Shown: piece after piece, positions 54,690 through 62,317 of the stretch
Numbering within the stretch: position 1 is the first letter of the stretch
Layout: every line of letters begins with the position of its first letter
DNA from: Ferroplasma acidiphilum
Lineage (GTDB): Archaea; Thermoplasmatota; Thermoplasmata; Thermoplasmatales; Thermoplasmataceae
Assembly: GCF_002078355.1 (NCBI RefSeq)
Contig: NZ_CP015363.1
Span: forward strand, 1,612,001-1,676,000
Length of the DNA stretch: 64,000 nucleotides
Direction of reading: 5' to 3'
Program-made: the position numbers and the translations under genes
The notes under the pieces: generated by a model
The model's input: the letters and a program-made list of their open reading frames with translations, nothing else
Told to the model about the DNA's origin: nothing
The model's database searches: none

Positions 54690-54907
54690 TTCTTATTTCA
54701 ACGTGCTATTTACAATTGAAGGGTATACATTACGAACACCTTCTGTAGCTTCTATTTCTGCTATGCATTCATTCAATGATTTTCCATATAGCTTTGAAAT
54801 GACTATAGCTATGGCGGAATGATCTCCAGAAGTTGAAAAAAGGCTCTTGATAAAGGTTAATTTTCTTAATTCTTCCAGTGTCTTTGTATAATGTTCAGGC
54901 ATAATAT
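54690..54907 (-). pseudogene. Duplicated 3' fragment of an asnC/lrp gene
   Basis: A 218-base copy of the 3' end of the regulator gene at 59457-59879, in the same orientation, with about 11 mismatches by eye and no length change. It encodes the last 69 residues (from MPEHYTKTLEELRKLTF), that is the effector/RAM domain without the DNA-binding half. The similarity begins at 54690, just beyond the stop codon, and ends abruptly at 54907. It may be the displaced gene end left by element integration; a short translated RAM-only protein (54693-54902) is possible. Confidence 0.85.
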
Positions 54908-54935
54908 TGAGTTGACTATTAATTATACCATTTAA

Positions 54936-54954
54936 CCGTAAAACTTTTATACGG
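54936..54954 (+). promoter_or_regulatory. Inverted repeat over the promoter of the second vapBC pair
   Basis: CCGTA and TACGG form 5-base arms separated by nine bases, within which TTTTATA serves as TATA-like element, about 20-30 bases before the antitoxin ATG at 54973. Binding by the antitoxin here would block initiation. Confidence 0.4.
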
Positions 54955-54972
54955 CATTATGATAATATAAAT

Positions 54973-55209
54973 ATGGTAAAAACCACAATCAATCTTGATG
55001 ACGAAATTTATGCTGAAATTGTGAGAGAATCTATTGAAAAATATGGGAGTACTAAGAATATGTCCAAGATTATTAATCAACGCCTTGGGAATAAGAAATC
55101 CGATACAGGTAAGAGTGGAAAGCGAATTACATTCAACGTCAGAGAAGACCTTGCATCTCTTGATGCAGACAAAGAGATAAAAAAAGGTTGGAAAGCGAGG
55201 GATAGATGA
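54973..55209 (+). CDS. VapB-like ribbon-helix-helix antitoxin
   Basis: A 78-residue protein. VKTTINLDDEIYAEIVRESIEKYG is a ribbon-helix-helix DNA-binding start; the tail (RITFNVREDLASLDADKEIKKGWKARD) is a charged toxin-binding region. It overlaps the downstream PIN gene by four bases (ATGA), the standard order for a vapBC pair. Confidence 0.82.
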   Translation: MVKTTINLDDEIYAEIVRESIEKYGSTKNMSKIINQRLGNKKSDTGKSGKRITFNVREDLASLDADKEIKKGWKARDR

Positions 55210-55613
55210 CATTAGTAGTGGACACAAATGTCCTGGTATATGATGCTATAGAAAACTCTCCACAGCATGGCCGTGCAACTGAGATTATAAATGAATCGGA
55301 AAATATTATAATAAATTCCCTTTCAATTATTGAAATTGGATTTGTTCTTCCAAGATATGGAATAAATAATAACAGTGTCGGGATGAAACTTGAAGAATTA
55401 TTGCACAGCGATTATTTCATGGTTTCCTGGCTATCCGAAAGGATGCTTGAGGGGACATCTACATTCATAGTTGAAAACAACTTCAGTTTCAGGGATTTCA
55501 ATGACTGGATAATTGCATATGACGCGCTTTCCCGAAATGCTCCCCTAGTGACTTTTGATAAAAAACTATCCAAGCAATGCAAAAAAATCGGAATAGAAAT
55601 TATTGAGTGCTAG
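55206..55613 (+). CDS. VapC-type PIN-domain toxin
   Basis: A 135-residue PIN ribonuclease with D in LVVDTNVLVYDAIE, E in LSIIEIGFVL, D in FRDFNDWIIAYDAL, and the closing PLVTFDKKLSKQC. All the acidic residues expected for activity are present. Translationally coupled to the upstream antitoxin gene. Confidence 0.88.
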   Translation: MTLVVDTNVLVYDAIENSPQHGRATEIINESENIIINSLSIIEIGFVLPRYGINNNSVGMKLEELLHSDYFMVSWLSERMLEGTSTFIVENNFSFRDFNDWIIAYDALSRNAPLVTFDKKLSKQCKKIGIEIIEC

Positions 55614-55688
55614 TTGATAGAACGAAGTACAGGGAAAATGAGAGTCTCCAGTATCCTTTAATTAAGGGTGCTTTAGAAACATGAACCA

Positions 55689-56159
55689 TCACTTTATTTC
55701 ATTAACATAGTCTGATAGAGCCCTGCTGTATTCGGGCAGCATACCCTGATTACTAGATAGGATAAAATTGAGGGCATACTTAAGAGCCTTATCAGCTTGC
55801 CCGGATCTGAAAAGAGCAATGCATAGAAATTCCAGTGATGCGGGGTCTGCTGTATCCTTATAAACTCCATCTAGAATAGCTATTGCACTTTCATGTTCAC
55901 CTTTTATGCTTAATGAACTCCCCAACTGCATTTCAGCCTGTATTTTCATTTTGCCCGTAAGTCTTAGTTTTATTGCCTTTTCATAGAGTGGAATTGCCTC
56001 GGTTTCCTTACCCAGAAAATCCAGAACATTGGCATATTCAAACAGGTAAGCAGCATTTTCGCTGAAATCATCATAGGATTCCTGGAAAATTTTCAACATG
56101 ATTTCCGGTTTGTCCTGATACTTCCAGGCTTCTTCTATAATATTGTTCGGACTTTTCAT
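55689..56159 (-). CDS. Tetratricopeptide-repeat protein paired with a VapB-like gene
   Basis: A 156-residue helical protein with about three TPR-like units: NAAYLFEYANVLDFLGKETEAIPLYEKAI, then AEMQLGSSLSIKGEHESAIAIL, then LEFLCIALFRSGQADKALKYAL. It resembles small TPR_5-type bacterial proteins. No nuclease motif. Its ATG directly follows the stop of a VapB-type gene, so it occupies the position where a PIN toxin would be expected. Confidence 0.8.
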   Translation of the reverse strand: MKSPNNIIEEAWKYQDKPEIMLKIFQESYDDFSENAAYLFEYANVLDFLGKETEAIPLYEKAIKLRLTGKMKIQAEMQLGSSLSIKGEHESAIAILDGVYKDTADPASLEFLCIALFRSGQADKALKYALNFILSSNQGMLPEYSRALSDYVNEIK

Positions 56160-56393
56160 TTATTTCCATCTCTCAAAAAGCTTTTCAATTTTTTCCCTCC
56201 TTGCTTCTCTAGATTCCACTATGCTATTTCTCATGCCATTTGCATCCTCATTTGAAATAGTGCCCCTCAATTCAAGCAGGGTAATAGTTGAGAACAGCCT
56301 GTTTATAACAGCGGTAAAACTTTCATTTTTACCTTTTAATTTTTTTAATTTGTTGTATGCTTCATCTGAAATTGATATATTCTTGCTGGGCAT
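56160..56393 (-). CDS. VapB-type antitoxin (DUF217-like) without a PIN partner
   Basis: A 77-residue protein with the VapB start KNISISDEAYNKLKKLKGKNESFTAVINRLF and a charged C-terminal helix (REARREKIEKLFERW). It is related to the VapB at 51871 in layout. It abuts the TPR gene with no gap. Either the toxin was lost and replaced, or the pair works as a distinct system. Confidence 0.8.
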   Translation of the reverse strand: MPSKNISISDEAYNKLKKLKGKNESFTAVINRLFSTITLLELRGTISNEDANGMRNSIVESREARREKIEKLFERWK

Positions 56394-56804
56394 TATAATA
56401 TCTATATGCGTATATATTTTAAACTTTACTAAATTGGGTTAATGAGCAGTTATTTATTCTTCAGGGGAAAAATAAACGGATTAAAAGCATACAGAAGTAT
56501 GACTTGCGATAAACGGCTGGATGCGCTCCCTGAAGGTGATGAGGAGTGAATGTATACTGAGAATTTCAGAATTTCTTTGCTAACAAGCCTCATTAATGTA
56601 AAAGAGAAGAAAACATACACATCAGAAGAAGTAAAGAAACAGTTGAGAATTCAGTGACCAACTTTGAAGTTAAATATTCAGAAGAATATAGTTTCCCATC
56701 TTAGAGGCCGGGAGAATTATCCAGGAAATAGAAAGTACCATCTGGCGTAGCCCACAATTCCCATAGATACACGAGAATAAAAGAAAAAATTTTTAAAGCA
56801 AAAA
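56394..56804. other. Spacer with remains of a further toxin-antitoxin module
   Basis: No intact gene. It contains the short frames described at 56550-56790. A 35-codon frame just upstream (ATG 56441 to a TGA at 56546-56548) cannot be assigned. Confidence 0.4.
56550..56790 (+). pseudogene. Probable decayed RelBE/ParDE-like pair
   Basis: A GAGGAG ribosome site precedes an ATG at 56550 whose 35-residue product ends EKKTYTSEEVKKQLRIQ, like the tail of small antitoxins. Its TGA overlaps a GTG (56654) that starts TNFEVKYSEEYS, like a RelE/ParE toxin start, which stops after 16 residues. Further on, GRIIQEIESTIWRSPQFP is readable in another frame before a TAG. The pattern suggests a toxin gene broken by deletions; the evidence is short and tentative. 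Confidence 0.35.
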
Positions 56805-57320
56805 CTAACTCTTGACTTTTAGCTTGCTCCCAAATGCCGTTGTGAGTGTTTCTTTGTATTGAGAAAATATTTCATCTGTCAATTTTCCCCTTCCATGGAA
56901 GTTGCAACGAACAAGGTGGAACTTCAGCTTCTTTCTATTCGCATGCAAAAGAATCTCAGGAAGGGAAACTACCGTTCCGCCGCTTAATTCTGCCTTATCT
57001 ACGGTTGAATAAGGAATAACTGTATATTGAGGTGGTACTTCTGAGAGCTTTGTTTCCAGGTTATCTTCTATTTCTTTGCCTCTTCTGGCATTCTCCATAA
57101 CTATGTTTTCAGCCTCTTCCTGGGTAACCTTATAATTGGAATAATTGCCAACAACAGGCGCCATTCTTTCTGGATTACCCATAGTTGTATGCCACATATC
57201 GGAAAGCCTTTCCTTTGCACTCATTGTCAAGAATTGATACATTTCATTATCGGTGAAAATGAGATAGTAAGTGTCGTTCATATGGGCAGCATTATCTATT
57301 GAACCAATGATTTTTACCAT
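56805..57320 (-). CDS. Hypothetical soluble protein
   Basis: A 171-residue protein with no family recognised. It starts with a strand-rich segment (VKIIGSIDNAAHMNDTYYLIFTDNEMY), has a central charged helix (EEAENIVMENARRGKEIEDNLE) and ends with a basic strand/helix (KLKFHLVRCNFHGRGKL). No membrane segment. It lies in the accessory stretch between the two asnC copies. Confidence 0.65.
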   Translation of the reverse strand: MVKIIGSIDNAAHMNDTYYLIFTDNEMYQFLTMSAKERLSDMWHTTMGNPERMAPVVGNYSNYKVTQEEAENIVMENARRGKEIEDNLETKLSEVPPQYTVIPYSTVDKAELSGGTVVSLPEILLHANRKKLKFHLVRCNFHGRGKLTDEIFSQYKETLTTAFGSKLKVKS

Positions 57321-57793
57321 AATGAAATAATTTATAATATGTATTAAATTTTGCTGTTAAAATTCATAGCCATTATCTATATTTGGATAAGAACTGTTTT
57401 TGTGTATAATTTCTTCAGTAAAATGTATTATTTTAGGGATAATTTCAATAGGTACGTTTATTCATCTGAGAGAATGTAATTAACATGATGATATAAGTAT
57501 TTCAGAACATGGTTAATTATTAAGATAACCATGGCTATTCATGATACGATAATAAGAAAATAATGCTTGCCTCCCTGCAGTCCCGAATCAAGCTTGATTG
57601 CAGACTACTTCATTCATTGCCAAAAAATAGATTTCATGCTTTACTGGACATATTAAGCAGGGCATAATGAATATTAATTAAAGCTTATAGATCGGTGCTA
57701 ACAACACAATTTTTGGTAACGTTTTTATAATGCACCACTTACTTATTTTAACTAACATTTATATATATCCACAAATTATATAATTGGAAAACT
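57321..57793. other. 473-base intergenic stretch, no gene seen
   Basis: AT-rich and without a supportable frame. A TATA-like ACATTTATATATATCC near 57757-57772 lies about 25-35 bases before the zinc-ribbon gene at 57794. A short palindromic sequence, TCAAGCTTGA (57587-57596), has no clear role. Confidence 0.45.
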
Positions 57794-57973
57794 ATGACAG
57801 ATATTAAGTGTAGAAAGTGCGGGGAAATATTCAAAAAACCACGGTGGGGATTTAAGCCTCTGGAATACAAGGCCGGGATGAAAATGCCAGGAGGACTTGT
57901 AGCCCTGGGTGCAATTATTGTGTGCCCGAAATGCGGTTTCGAAGGGTCTTTAAAAGAATATGATACTGTTTAA
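57794..57973 (+). CDS. 59-residue double-CxxC zinc-ribbon protein
   Basis: Cysteine pairs in IKCRKCGE and IVCPKCGFEG flank a middle section with KKPRWGFKPLEYKAGMK, forming one zinc ribbon. The start has a well-placed TATA-like sequence, suggesting a leaderless message. Small zinc ribbons of this kind often bind nucleic acids or proteins; no family assigned. It is short but has a consistent frame and conserved-looking motifs, so a real gene is likely. Confidence 0.7.
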   Translation: MTDIKCRKCGEIFKKPRWGFKPLEYKAGMKMPGGLVALGAIIVCPKCGFEGSLKEYDTV

Positions 57974-58144
57974 ATTGCATTCCCTTAAAAATTACACATT
58001 TACCAACTTCTAAATGATGTCCGCAATAGAAAAGCCGGCATCGGTATCAACTAATTCCAGAATATGACCTCCCATTTAACCATAGTCGATCATGGAAGGT
58101 GCTCTGGAAAGGATACTACAAGAGTTATTTATCTTCTCTTGTAT

Positions 58145-58669
58145 TTATAATGGCAGTTTCTTCCAGTCCATCAGGTCCTTATCATTCAGGGATCTAATTT
58201 CAAGCTTCTCCAGAATATCCGTAAACAGGTCATCGCTAATTGAACCGGCATAAACCTTTTCTTCAGAGTGCCGGAAGATGGCAGACCGTATTGCGCTTGC
58301 TGCTATAGTAGACTGGAGATGCGAATCCACAACAGAATCGTCCTTTATCTGCTTTGAATAAGTGCCCGATATGTCGTCTTTCTTTATGTCCTCAAGCAGG
58401 TCATCAACAGTGGCTTCAAGTTTCCTGTTATTCTCTTCTGCCAGTACTACACGGACTTTGTATGTTGGCTCGAAATCAATCTTATCATCATCCACCTTGA
58501 ACCAGTTCTTCGCATCCTTTTCAAAGAATACTTCAGCCAGTTCCTTTGCGACAAGCTTGGGATTTGAAAAATCAACTCCAGAAGTTAAATCATAAGTAAC
58601 CATTGAACCGTCCTGTGAAACTTTTCTGCATTTTTCAATATCTGACTTAAGTTTATCTTCATTTACCAT
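58145..58669 (-). CDS. Hypothetical acidic protein
   Basis: A 174-residue, strongly charged soluble protein rich in Asp, Lys and Glu. No motif or family recognised. The central segment (YKVRVVLAEENNRKLEATVDDLLEDIKKDD) is strand then helix, and the C-terminal third is helical. It lies alone in the accessory stretch, with a TATA-like sequence weak or absent. Confidence 0.6.
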   Translation of the reverse strand: MVNEDKLKSDIEKCRKVSQDGSMVTYDLTSGVDFSNPKLVAKELAEVFFEKDAKNWFKVDDDKIDFEPTYKVRVVLAEENNRKLEATVDDLLEDIKKDDISGTYSKQIKDDSVVDSHLQSTIAASAIRSAIFRHSEEKVYAGSISDDLFTDILEKLEIRSLNDKDLMDWKKLPL

Positions 58670-58937
58670 AAATATACATACAGTTTTGCCTAAAAAGACT
58701 TTCCTAAAGATGCTTTCCGGTAGTTATATAACATTTAGTCCGGTTCCCTCTTTTGCGAATAAAAAATTAATACATAGTATATCCTTTTGGTCGAAATAGA
58801 ACAATGATAGTAGGATAATTCCCTAAGGTGTATAACACATGGTCAAAATAAAGATAGACTAGCATTGCTCAAAGAGCAGTGAAAAGAGCTGATGCCGACA
58901 GTGCAATAATAAGGTATGTATTATTCACTTTGATGCT
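58670..58937. other. 268-base noncoding stretch
   Basis: No supportable gene. A plus-strand segment near 58868-58920 reads AQRAVKRADADSAIIRYV without a start codon and may be residue of a lost gene. Confidence 0.35.
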
Positions 58938-59192
58938 TTACTCTCTCTTTTTCTTCTTGCTGAATATCTCATCAGTCCTCTGTTGAAGTTTTCCACTTCT
59001 TGCACCAATGACTAAACCTATTGCCAGGAGAATTATGGAAATTAGGAAGGCTAATCCTCCATAAAGAAAACTGTCTGCCAAAATTGTACCGTTAGAATGA
59101 AAAATTGCACCGATAGCCAATACAATAAGGGAGACAAAAAACAAAAAGGTGCCAGCAGTCATTATTTTGTTTATCGCATGAAATTTGACCAT
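58938..59192 (-). CDS. Small two-helix membrane protein
   Basis: An 84-residue protein with two membrane helices (about 12-34 and 42-64), the second ending in RSGKLQQRTDEIFSKKKKR, a basic cytoplasmic tail. No family recognised. A CGAGGCGAT-like sequence precedes the ATG (on the minus strand) and may act as ribosome site. Confidence 0.6.
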   Translation of the reverse strand: MVKFHAINKIMTAGTFLFFVSLIVLAIGAIFHSNGTILADSFLYGGLAFLISIILLAIGLVIGARSGKLQQRTDEIFSKKKKRE

Positions 59193-59456
59193 TTTATCGC
59201 CTCGTTTATAGCCATAGTGCTAATAAATATTTGCTTTCTGCCGTAAGTTTAGAAGTCACACATAAAGTAGGAAGATGTTAACTTACGCAGGAGTGTAGAT
59301 AACTACTTTACCATATAAAGGGCAGATATTAACCAGGAATGATATGGCGAAATCTCAGATCCCTTCAGACACCAAAAAGCATTATAATCACCGGGCGGTG
59401 AAATAGCCGTTGCAATTGCAGTAGATATCTTCCTTTACCCTGGCAAAATAAGGTTC

Positions 59457-59879
59457 TTATTTCAACGTGCTATTTACAATTGAAGGGTATACGTTCCTGA
59501 CACCTTCTGTAGCTTCTATTTCCGCTATGCATTCGTTCATTGATTTTCCATATAGCTTTGAAATGACTATAGCTATAGCTGAATGATCTCCAGAAGTTGA
59601 AAAAAGGCTCTTGATAAAGGTTAATTTTCTTAATTCTTCCAGTGTCCTTGTATAATGCTCAGGCATAATATCAAGCCCCAGTATTGCTTCTTCCAGGCCG
59701 AGGCGTTTCCCCTGGAGCCTTGTTGTATATGCTATAATTTGCTTGTCTGTTTCCATCTTCTGCAGATGGTTTCTAATAGTCCCAGGACTAACATTGCATA
59801 ATTTAGCAAGGTCACGTATGGACAATTTTGAGTTGTCAATCAGATACCGGGCAATTTCCGTGTCCAGTTTATCAACCAT
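59457..59879 (-). CDS. Lrp/AsnC-family transcriptional regulator
   Basis: A 140-residue regulator. The N-terminal helix-turn-helix (residues about 5-50: LDTEIARYLIDNSKLSIRDLAKLC, SPGTIRNHLQKM) is followed by a RAM effector domain (about 65-140) that oligomerises and binds small ligands. It is divergent from the peroxiredoxin/EncFtn operon; the shared region has an inverted repeat that may be its operator. A second copy of its last 218 bases lies at 54690-54907. Confidence 0.92.
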   Translation of the reverse strand: MVDKLDTEIARYLIDNSKLSIRDLAKLCNVSPGTIRNHLQKMETDKQIIAYTTRLQGKRLGLEEAILGLDIMPEHYTRTLEELRKLTFIKSLFSTSGDHSAIAIVISKLYGKSMNECIAEIEATEGVRNVYPSIVNSTLK

Positions 59880-59941
59880 ATTAGTATATTATAATAAAGA
59901 ATAAAAATTTATGTTTTATAATTTAGATTTACTGAACATTT

Positions 59942-59980
59942 GTATAATTAAATAAGTATAATTGGTAATTATAATTATAC
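59942..59980. promoter_or_regulatory. Inverted repeat between asnC and the peroxiredoxin operon
   Basis: GTATAATT (59956-59963) and its complement AATTATAC (59973-59980) form 8-base arms with a 9-base spacer. A third copy of GTATAATT in direct orientation lies at 59942-59949, 14 bases earlier, about one and a third helical turns. Lrp/AsnC proteins bind such multiple AT-rich half-sites. The cluster sits 48 bases before the peroxiredoxin ATG and 63 after the asnC start. Confidence 0.5.
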
Positions 59981-60027
59981 ATATACACAAAGTATTTATG
60001 CAAACATACAATTAAGAGTTGATAAAC

Positions 60028-60723
60028 ATGGAAAACAGAATGCCTTTAATTGGAGAGAAATTCCCTGAAATGGATGTTGTTACAACACAGGGAAGCAAGA
60101 AGTTGCCTGACGACTACAAAGGAAAATGGTTTGTCCTATTCAGCCATCCCGGAGATTTTACTCCAGTATGTACCACTGAGTTCTTTTCATTTGCACAGAG
60201 AAATGATGAATTCACTAAATTAAATACTGAATTAATAGGATTGAGTGTTGATTCAAAAATATCACATATGGAATGGATCAACTGGATACATGACAATTTA
60301 AAAATAGATGTTAAATTTCCCATAATAGCGGATCCTATGGGAAACGTTGCAAAATCTCTTGGAATGATACATGCTGAATCTGCAACATCTACTGTAAGGG
60401 CAGTATTTATTGTGGATGACAAAGCAGTGGTAAGGGCTATACTTTATTATCCCCTGGAGATAGGAAGAAATATATCTGAAATTCTCAGGATGATCAAAGC
60501 CCTGCAGATGGTTGACAAATATAAGATAGCAACACCTGCAAACTGGCCTGACAATGAATTAATGAAAGGGAGGTTTATAATTCCACCACCGGCAACTATG
60601 AACGATATACCGGAAAGATTAAAAAAATATAAGGGATATGCCTGGTGGTTAACATACCGTGATGCTCCTGAAGAAGAAGTAAAAGAAGCAAAGGAAGTAT
60701 CAAGAATGAAGGAGGCGAATTAA
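60028..60723 (+). CDS. Peroxiredoxin (Prx6-type, 1-Cys)
   Basis: A 231-residue thiol peroxidase. The peroxidatic cysteine is Cys48 in FTPVCTTE, with the supporting arginine in the second half ([16 protein letters not shown]). No second cysteine is present, so it lacks an internal resolving cysteine and needs an external thiol. The long C-terminal domain ([13 protein letters not shown]) is typical of archaeal Prx6 proteins. The frame opens at a TTG (60019), but the ATG at 60028 is preferred. The next gene follows with no gap. Confidence 0.93.
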   Translation: MENRMPLIGEKFPEMDVVTTQGSKKLPDDYKGKWFVLFSHPGDFTPVCTTEFFSFAQRNDEFTKLNTELIGLSVDSKISHMEWINWIHDNLKIDVKFPIIADPMGNVAKSLGMIHAESATSTVRAVFIVDDKAVVRAILYYPLEIGRNISEILRMIKALQMVDKYKIATPANWPDNELMKGRFIIPPPATMNDIPERLKKYKGYAWWLTYRDAPEEEVKEAKEVSRMKEAN

Positions 60724-61008
60724 ATGCCGATGTACGAAACAGAAAATAGTTTAGATGAAAAGACAAAGGATATGTCAAGAGCAAGGCAATCGCTAATAGA
60801 AGAAATGCAGGCAATAATGTTCTATGACGAGAGATTGGATGCATCAAAGGATCCTGTATTGAAGGAAGTGATAAAGCATAACAGGGACGATGAAAAAGAA
60901 CATTTCTCATTGCTGCTGGAATACCTCAGGAGAAATGACCCGGAACTTGACAGGGAATTAAAGGAAATATTATTCTCCAAAAAAGAATTAAAAGAGCTTG
61001 GGGATTAA
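60724..61008 (+). CDS. Encapsulated-ferritin (EncFtn)-like protein
   Basis: A 94-residue helical protein. SLIEEMQAIMFYDERLDAS with Glu27 and Tyr34, then HNRDDEKEHFSLLLEYLRRNDP with Glu57 and His60, reproduce the iron-site pattern of encapsulated ferritins, which oxidise iron at a dimer interface. Families of this kind normally sit beside an encapsulin shell gene; here the partner is a peroxiredoxin and no shell gene is visible in the window. The usual C-terminal cargo tag is also not evident (sequence ends FSKKELKELGD). Co-transcribed with the peroxiredoxin, suggesting iron and peroxide handling together. Confidence 0.85.
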   Translation: MPMYETENSLDEKTKDMSRARQSLIEEMQAIMFYDERLDASKDPVLKEVIKHNRDDEKEHFSLLLEYLRRNDPELDRELKEILFSKKELKELGD

Positions 61009-61114
61009 ATATTTATTTTTATAAACCCTGTGAGAGGACTTAAATATTTTTAATGATTTTTTAAAAACAATTATAATATCAAATAATTTTTAAAACAAAA
61101 GGCAATTCCATGCC

Positions 61115-61723
61115 ATGTATAATATTGTTGTACTTGCATCTGGAAACGGGTCAAATTTTCAGGCAGTGGTGGATGCAATAGATAATGGCGTCATAAATGA
61201 TGCAAAGATTTCAAAATTAATATGCAATAATAAAAGGGCGTATGTACTCCAGAGGGCAAGGAACAGCGGTATAATGCCTGTCCTGGTAGACAGTAAAAAA
61301 GAAGATTATAACAATATTATATCTGAGATTCTCGCTGCAGAAAACCCGGATTTAATACTTCTGGATGGGTACATGAAAATAATTCCAGATAATATAATAG
61401 ATGCTTATCCTTTCAAAATGATAAACCTCCATCCATCATTATTGCCTGCTTTTGGCGGCAAAGGCTATTACGGGGGGAAAGTCCATGAAGCTGTTATAAA
61501 ATCCGGCGCAAGGTTTTCCGGCTGTACAATTCATTTTGCTACAAAGGATGTTGACAATGGGCCTATTATAGACCAGAGAGTTGTTGAAGTATCTGACAGT
61601 GATACACCGGAGTCACTGGAAGAAAAGATACATGAGGAGGAACATAAAGCACTTGTATATTCAATAAATTTGCTGATTACAAAAAGGTATTCAATTAATG
61701 GCAAACGTGTAATCAGGGAATAA
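61115..61723 (+). CDS. purN: Phosphoribosylglycinamide formyltransferase
   Basis: A 202-residue folate-dependent transferase for the third step of purine synthesis. The substrate loop LASGNGSNFQA is at residues 7-17. The catalytic Asn-His pair is in INLHPSLLPAFGG, and the Asp in TKDVDNGPIIDQ completes the triad. Normal length. Its end touches the convergent LysE-type gene. Confidence 0.94.
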   Translation: MYNIVVLASGNGSNFQAVVDAIDNGVINDAKISKLICNNKRAYVLQRARNSGIMPVLVDSKKEDYNNIISEILAAENPDLILLDGYMKIIPDNIIDAYPFKMINLHPSLLPAFGGKGYYGGKVHEAVIKSGARFSGCTIHFATKDVDNGPIIDQRVVEVSDSDTPESLEEKIHEEEHKALVYSINLLITKRYSINGKRVIRE

Positions 61724-62287
61724 TTATTTCAATATCAGGTGCAATCCATCGAACAGTATGTATATTGCAAATGCAAATATTATAGCTGCAGAAACAATTT
61801 TAATGTATTTTTCATAGCCCGTTCCAAAACGCCACACAACATATGGGAATACTATTGTCCACACCACGATTCCAGAATATAATCCGGTGATGGAAAATAT
61901 GCTCAGTTCCTTGAGCAGGAAGAATCCAACTGTAAACCACCATATTATCTGAAAAGGGTTTGTCAATCCCATGGTTACTCCTAAAACATAATTGCCTTTC
62001 CTTGTTTTTGATGGCATTTTTGACCTGAGTATTGATATGCCCAGGTAAAGCATGAAAATACCACCTATTATGTATATAACCTTCAGAATTGTAGGGCTTA
62101 TGATTCCATTGGTAAGGAATACTATGGCAAAAAATGTTAAATCCGCGGTCATTGCACCTAATCCTACAAGTGTGCCATGAAGCGGAGATTTAAGCGCTTC
62201 GTTTGCAATAATTGAATTTACGGAACCGGGCGGGCCTGCAAGTGATAGCCCCAGCAGGATGCCTAAGCCATAGTCGTAAAGAAACAT
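61724..62287 (-). CDS. LysE/RhtB-family amino acid exporter
   Basis: A 187-residue membrane protein with about six helices. The N-terminal GLSLAGPPGSVNSIIANEAL is the LysE/RhtB hallmark (glycine-proline-rich helix 1). Substrates in the family are basic or neutral amino acids. It is in the same direction as the ornithine-cyclodeaminase-like gene, with a 30-base gap, so both may be one transcript concerned with amino acids. Confidence 0.88.
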   Translation of the reverse strand: MFLYDYGLGILLGLSLAGPPGSVNSIIANEALKSPLHGTLVGLGAMTADLTFFAIVFLTNGIISPTILKVIYIIGGIFMLYLGISILRSKMPSKTRKGNYVLGVTMGLTNPFQIIWWFTVGFFLLKELSIFSITGLYSGIVVWTIVFPYVVWRFGTGYEKYIKIVSAAIIFAFAIYILFDGLHLILK

Positions 62288-62317
62288 CTATGGAAATATT
62301 ATAGGAGTATTTTAAAA

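Noticed and set aside
54693-54902. Functional RAM-only regulator
   Set aside because: Although the frame is open, it is an exact-ended copy of the asnC gene tail without its own promoter features; treated as a displaced gene end.
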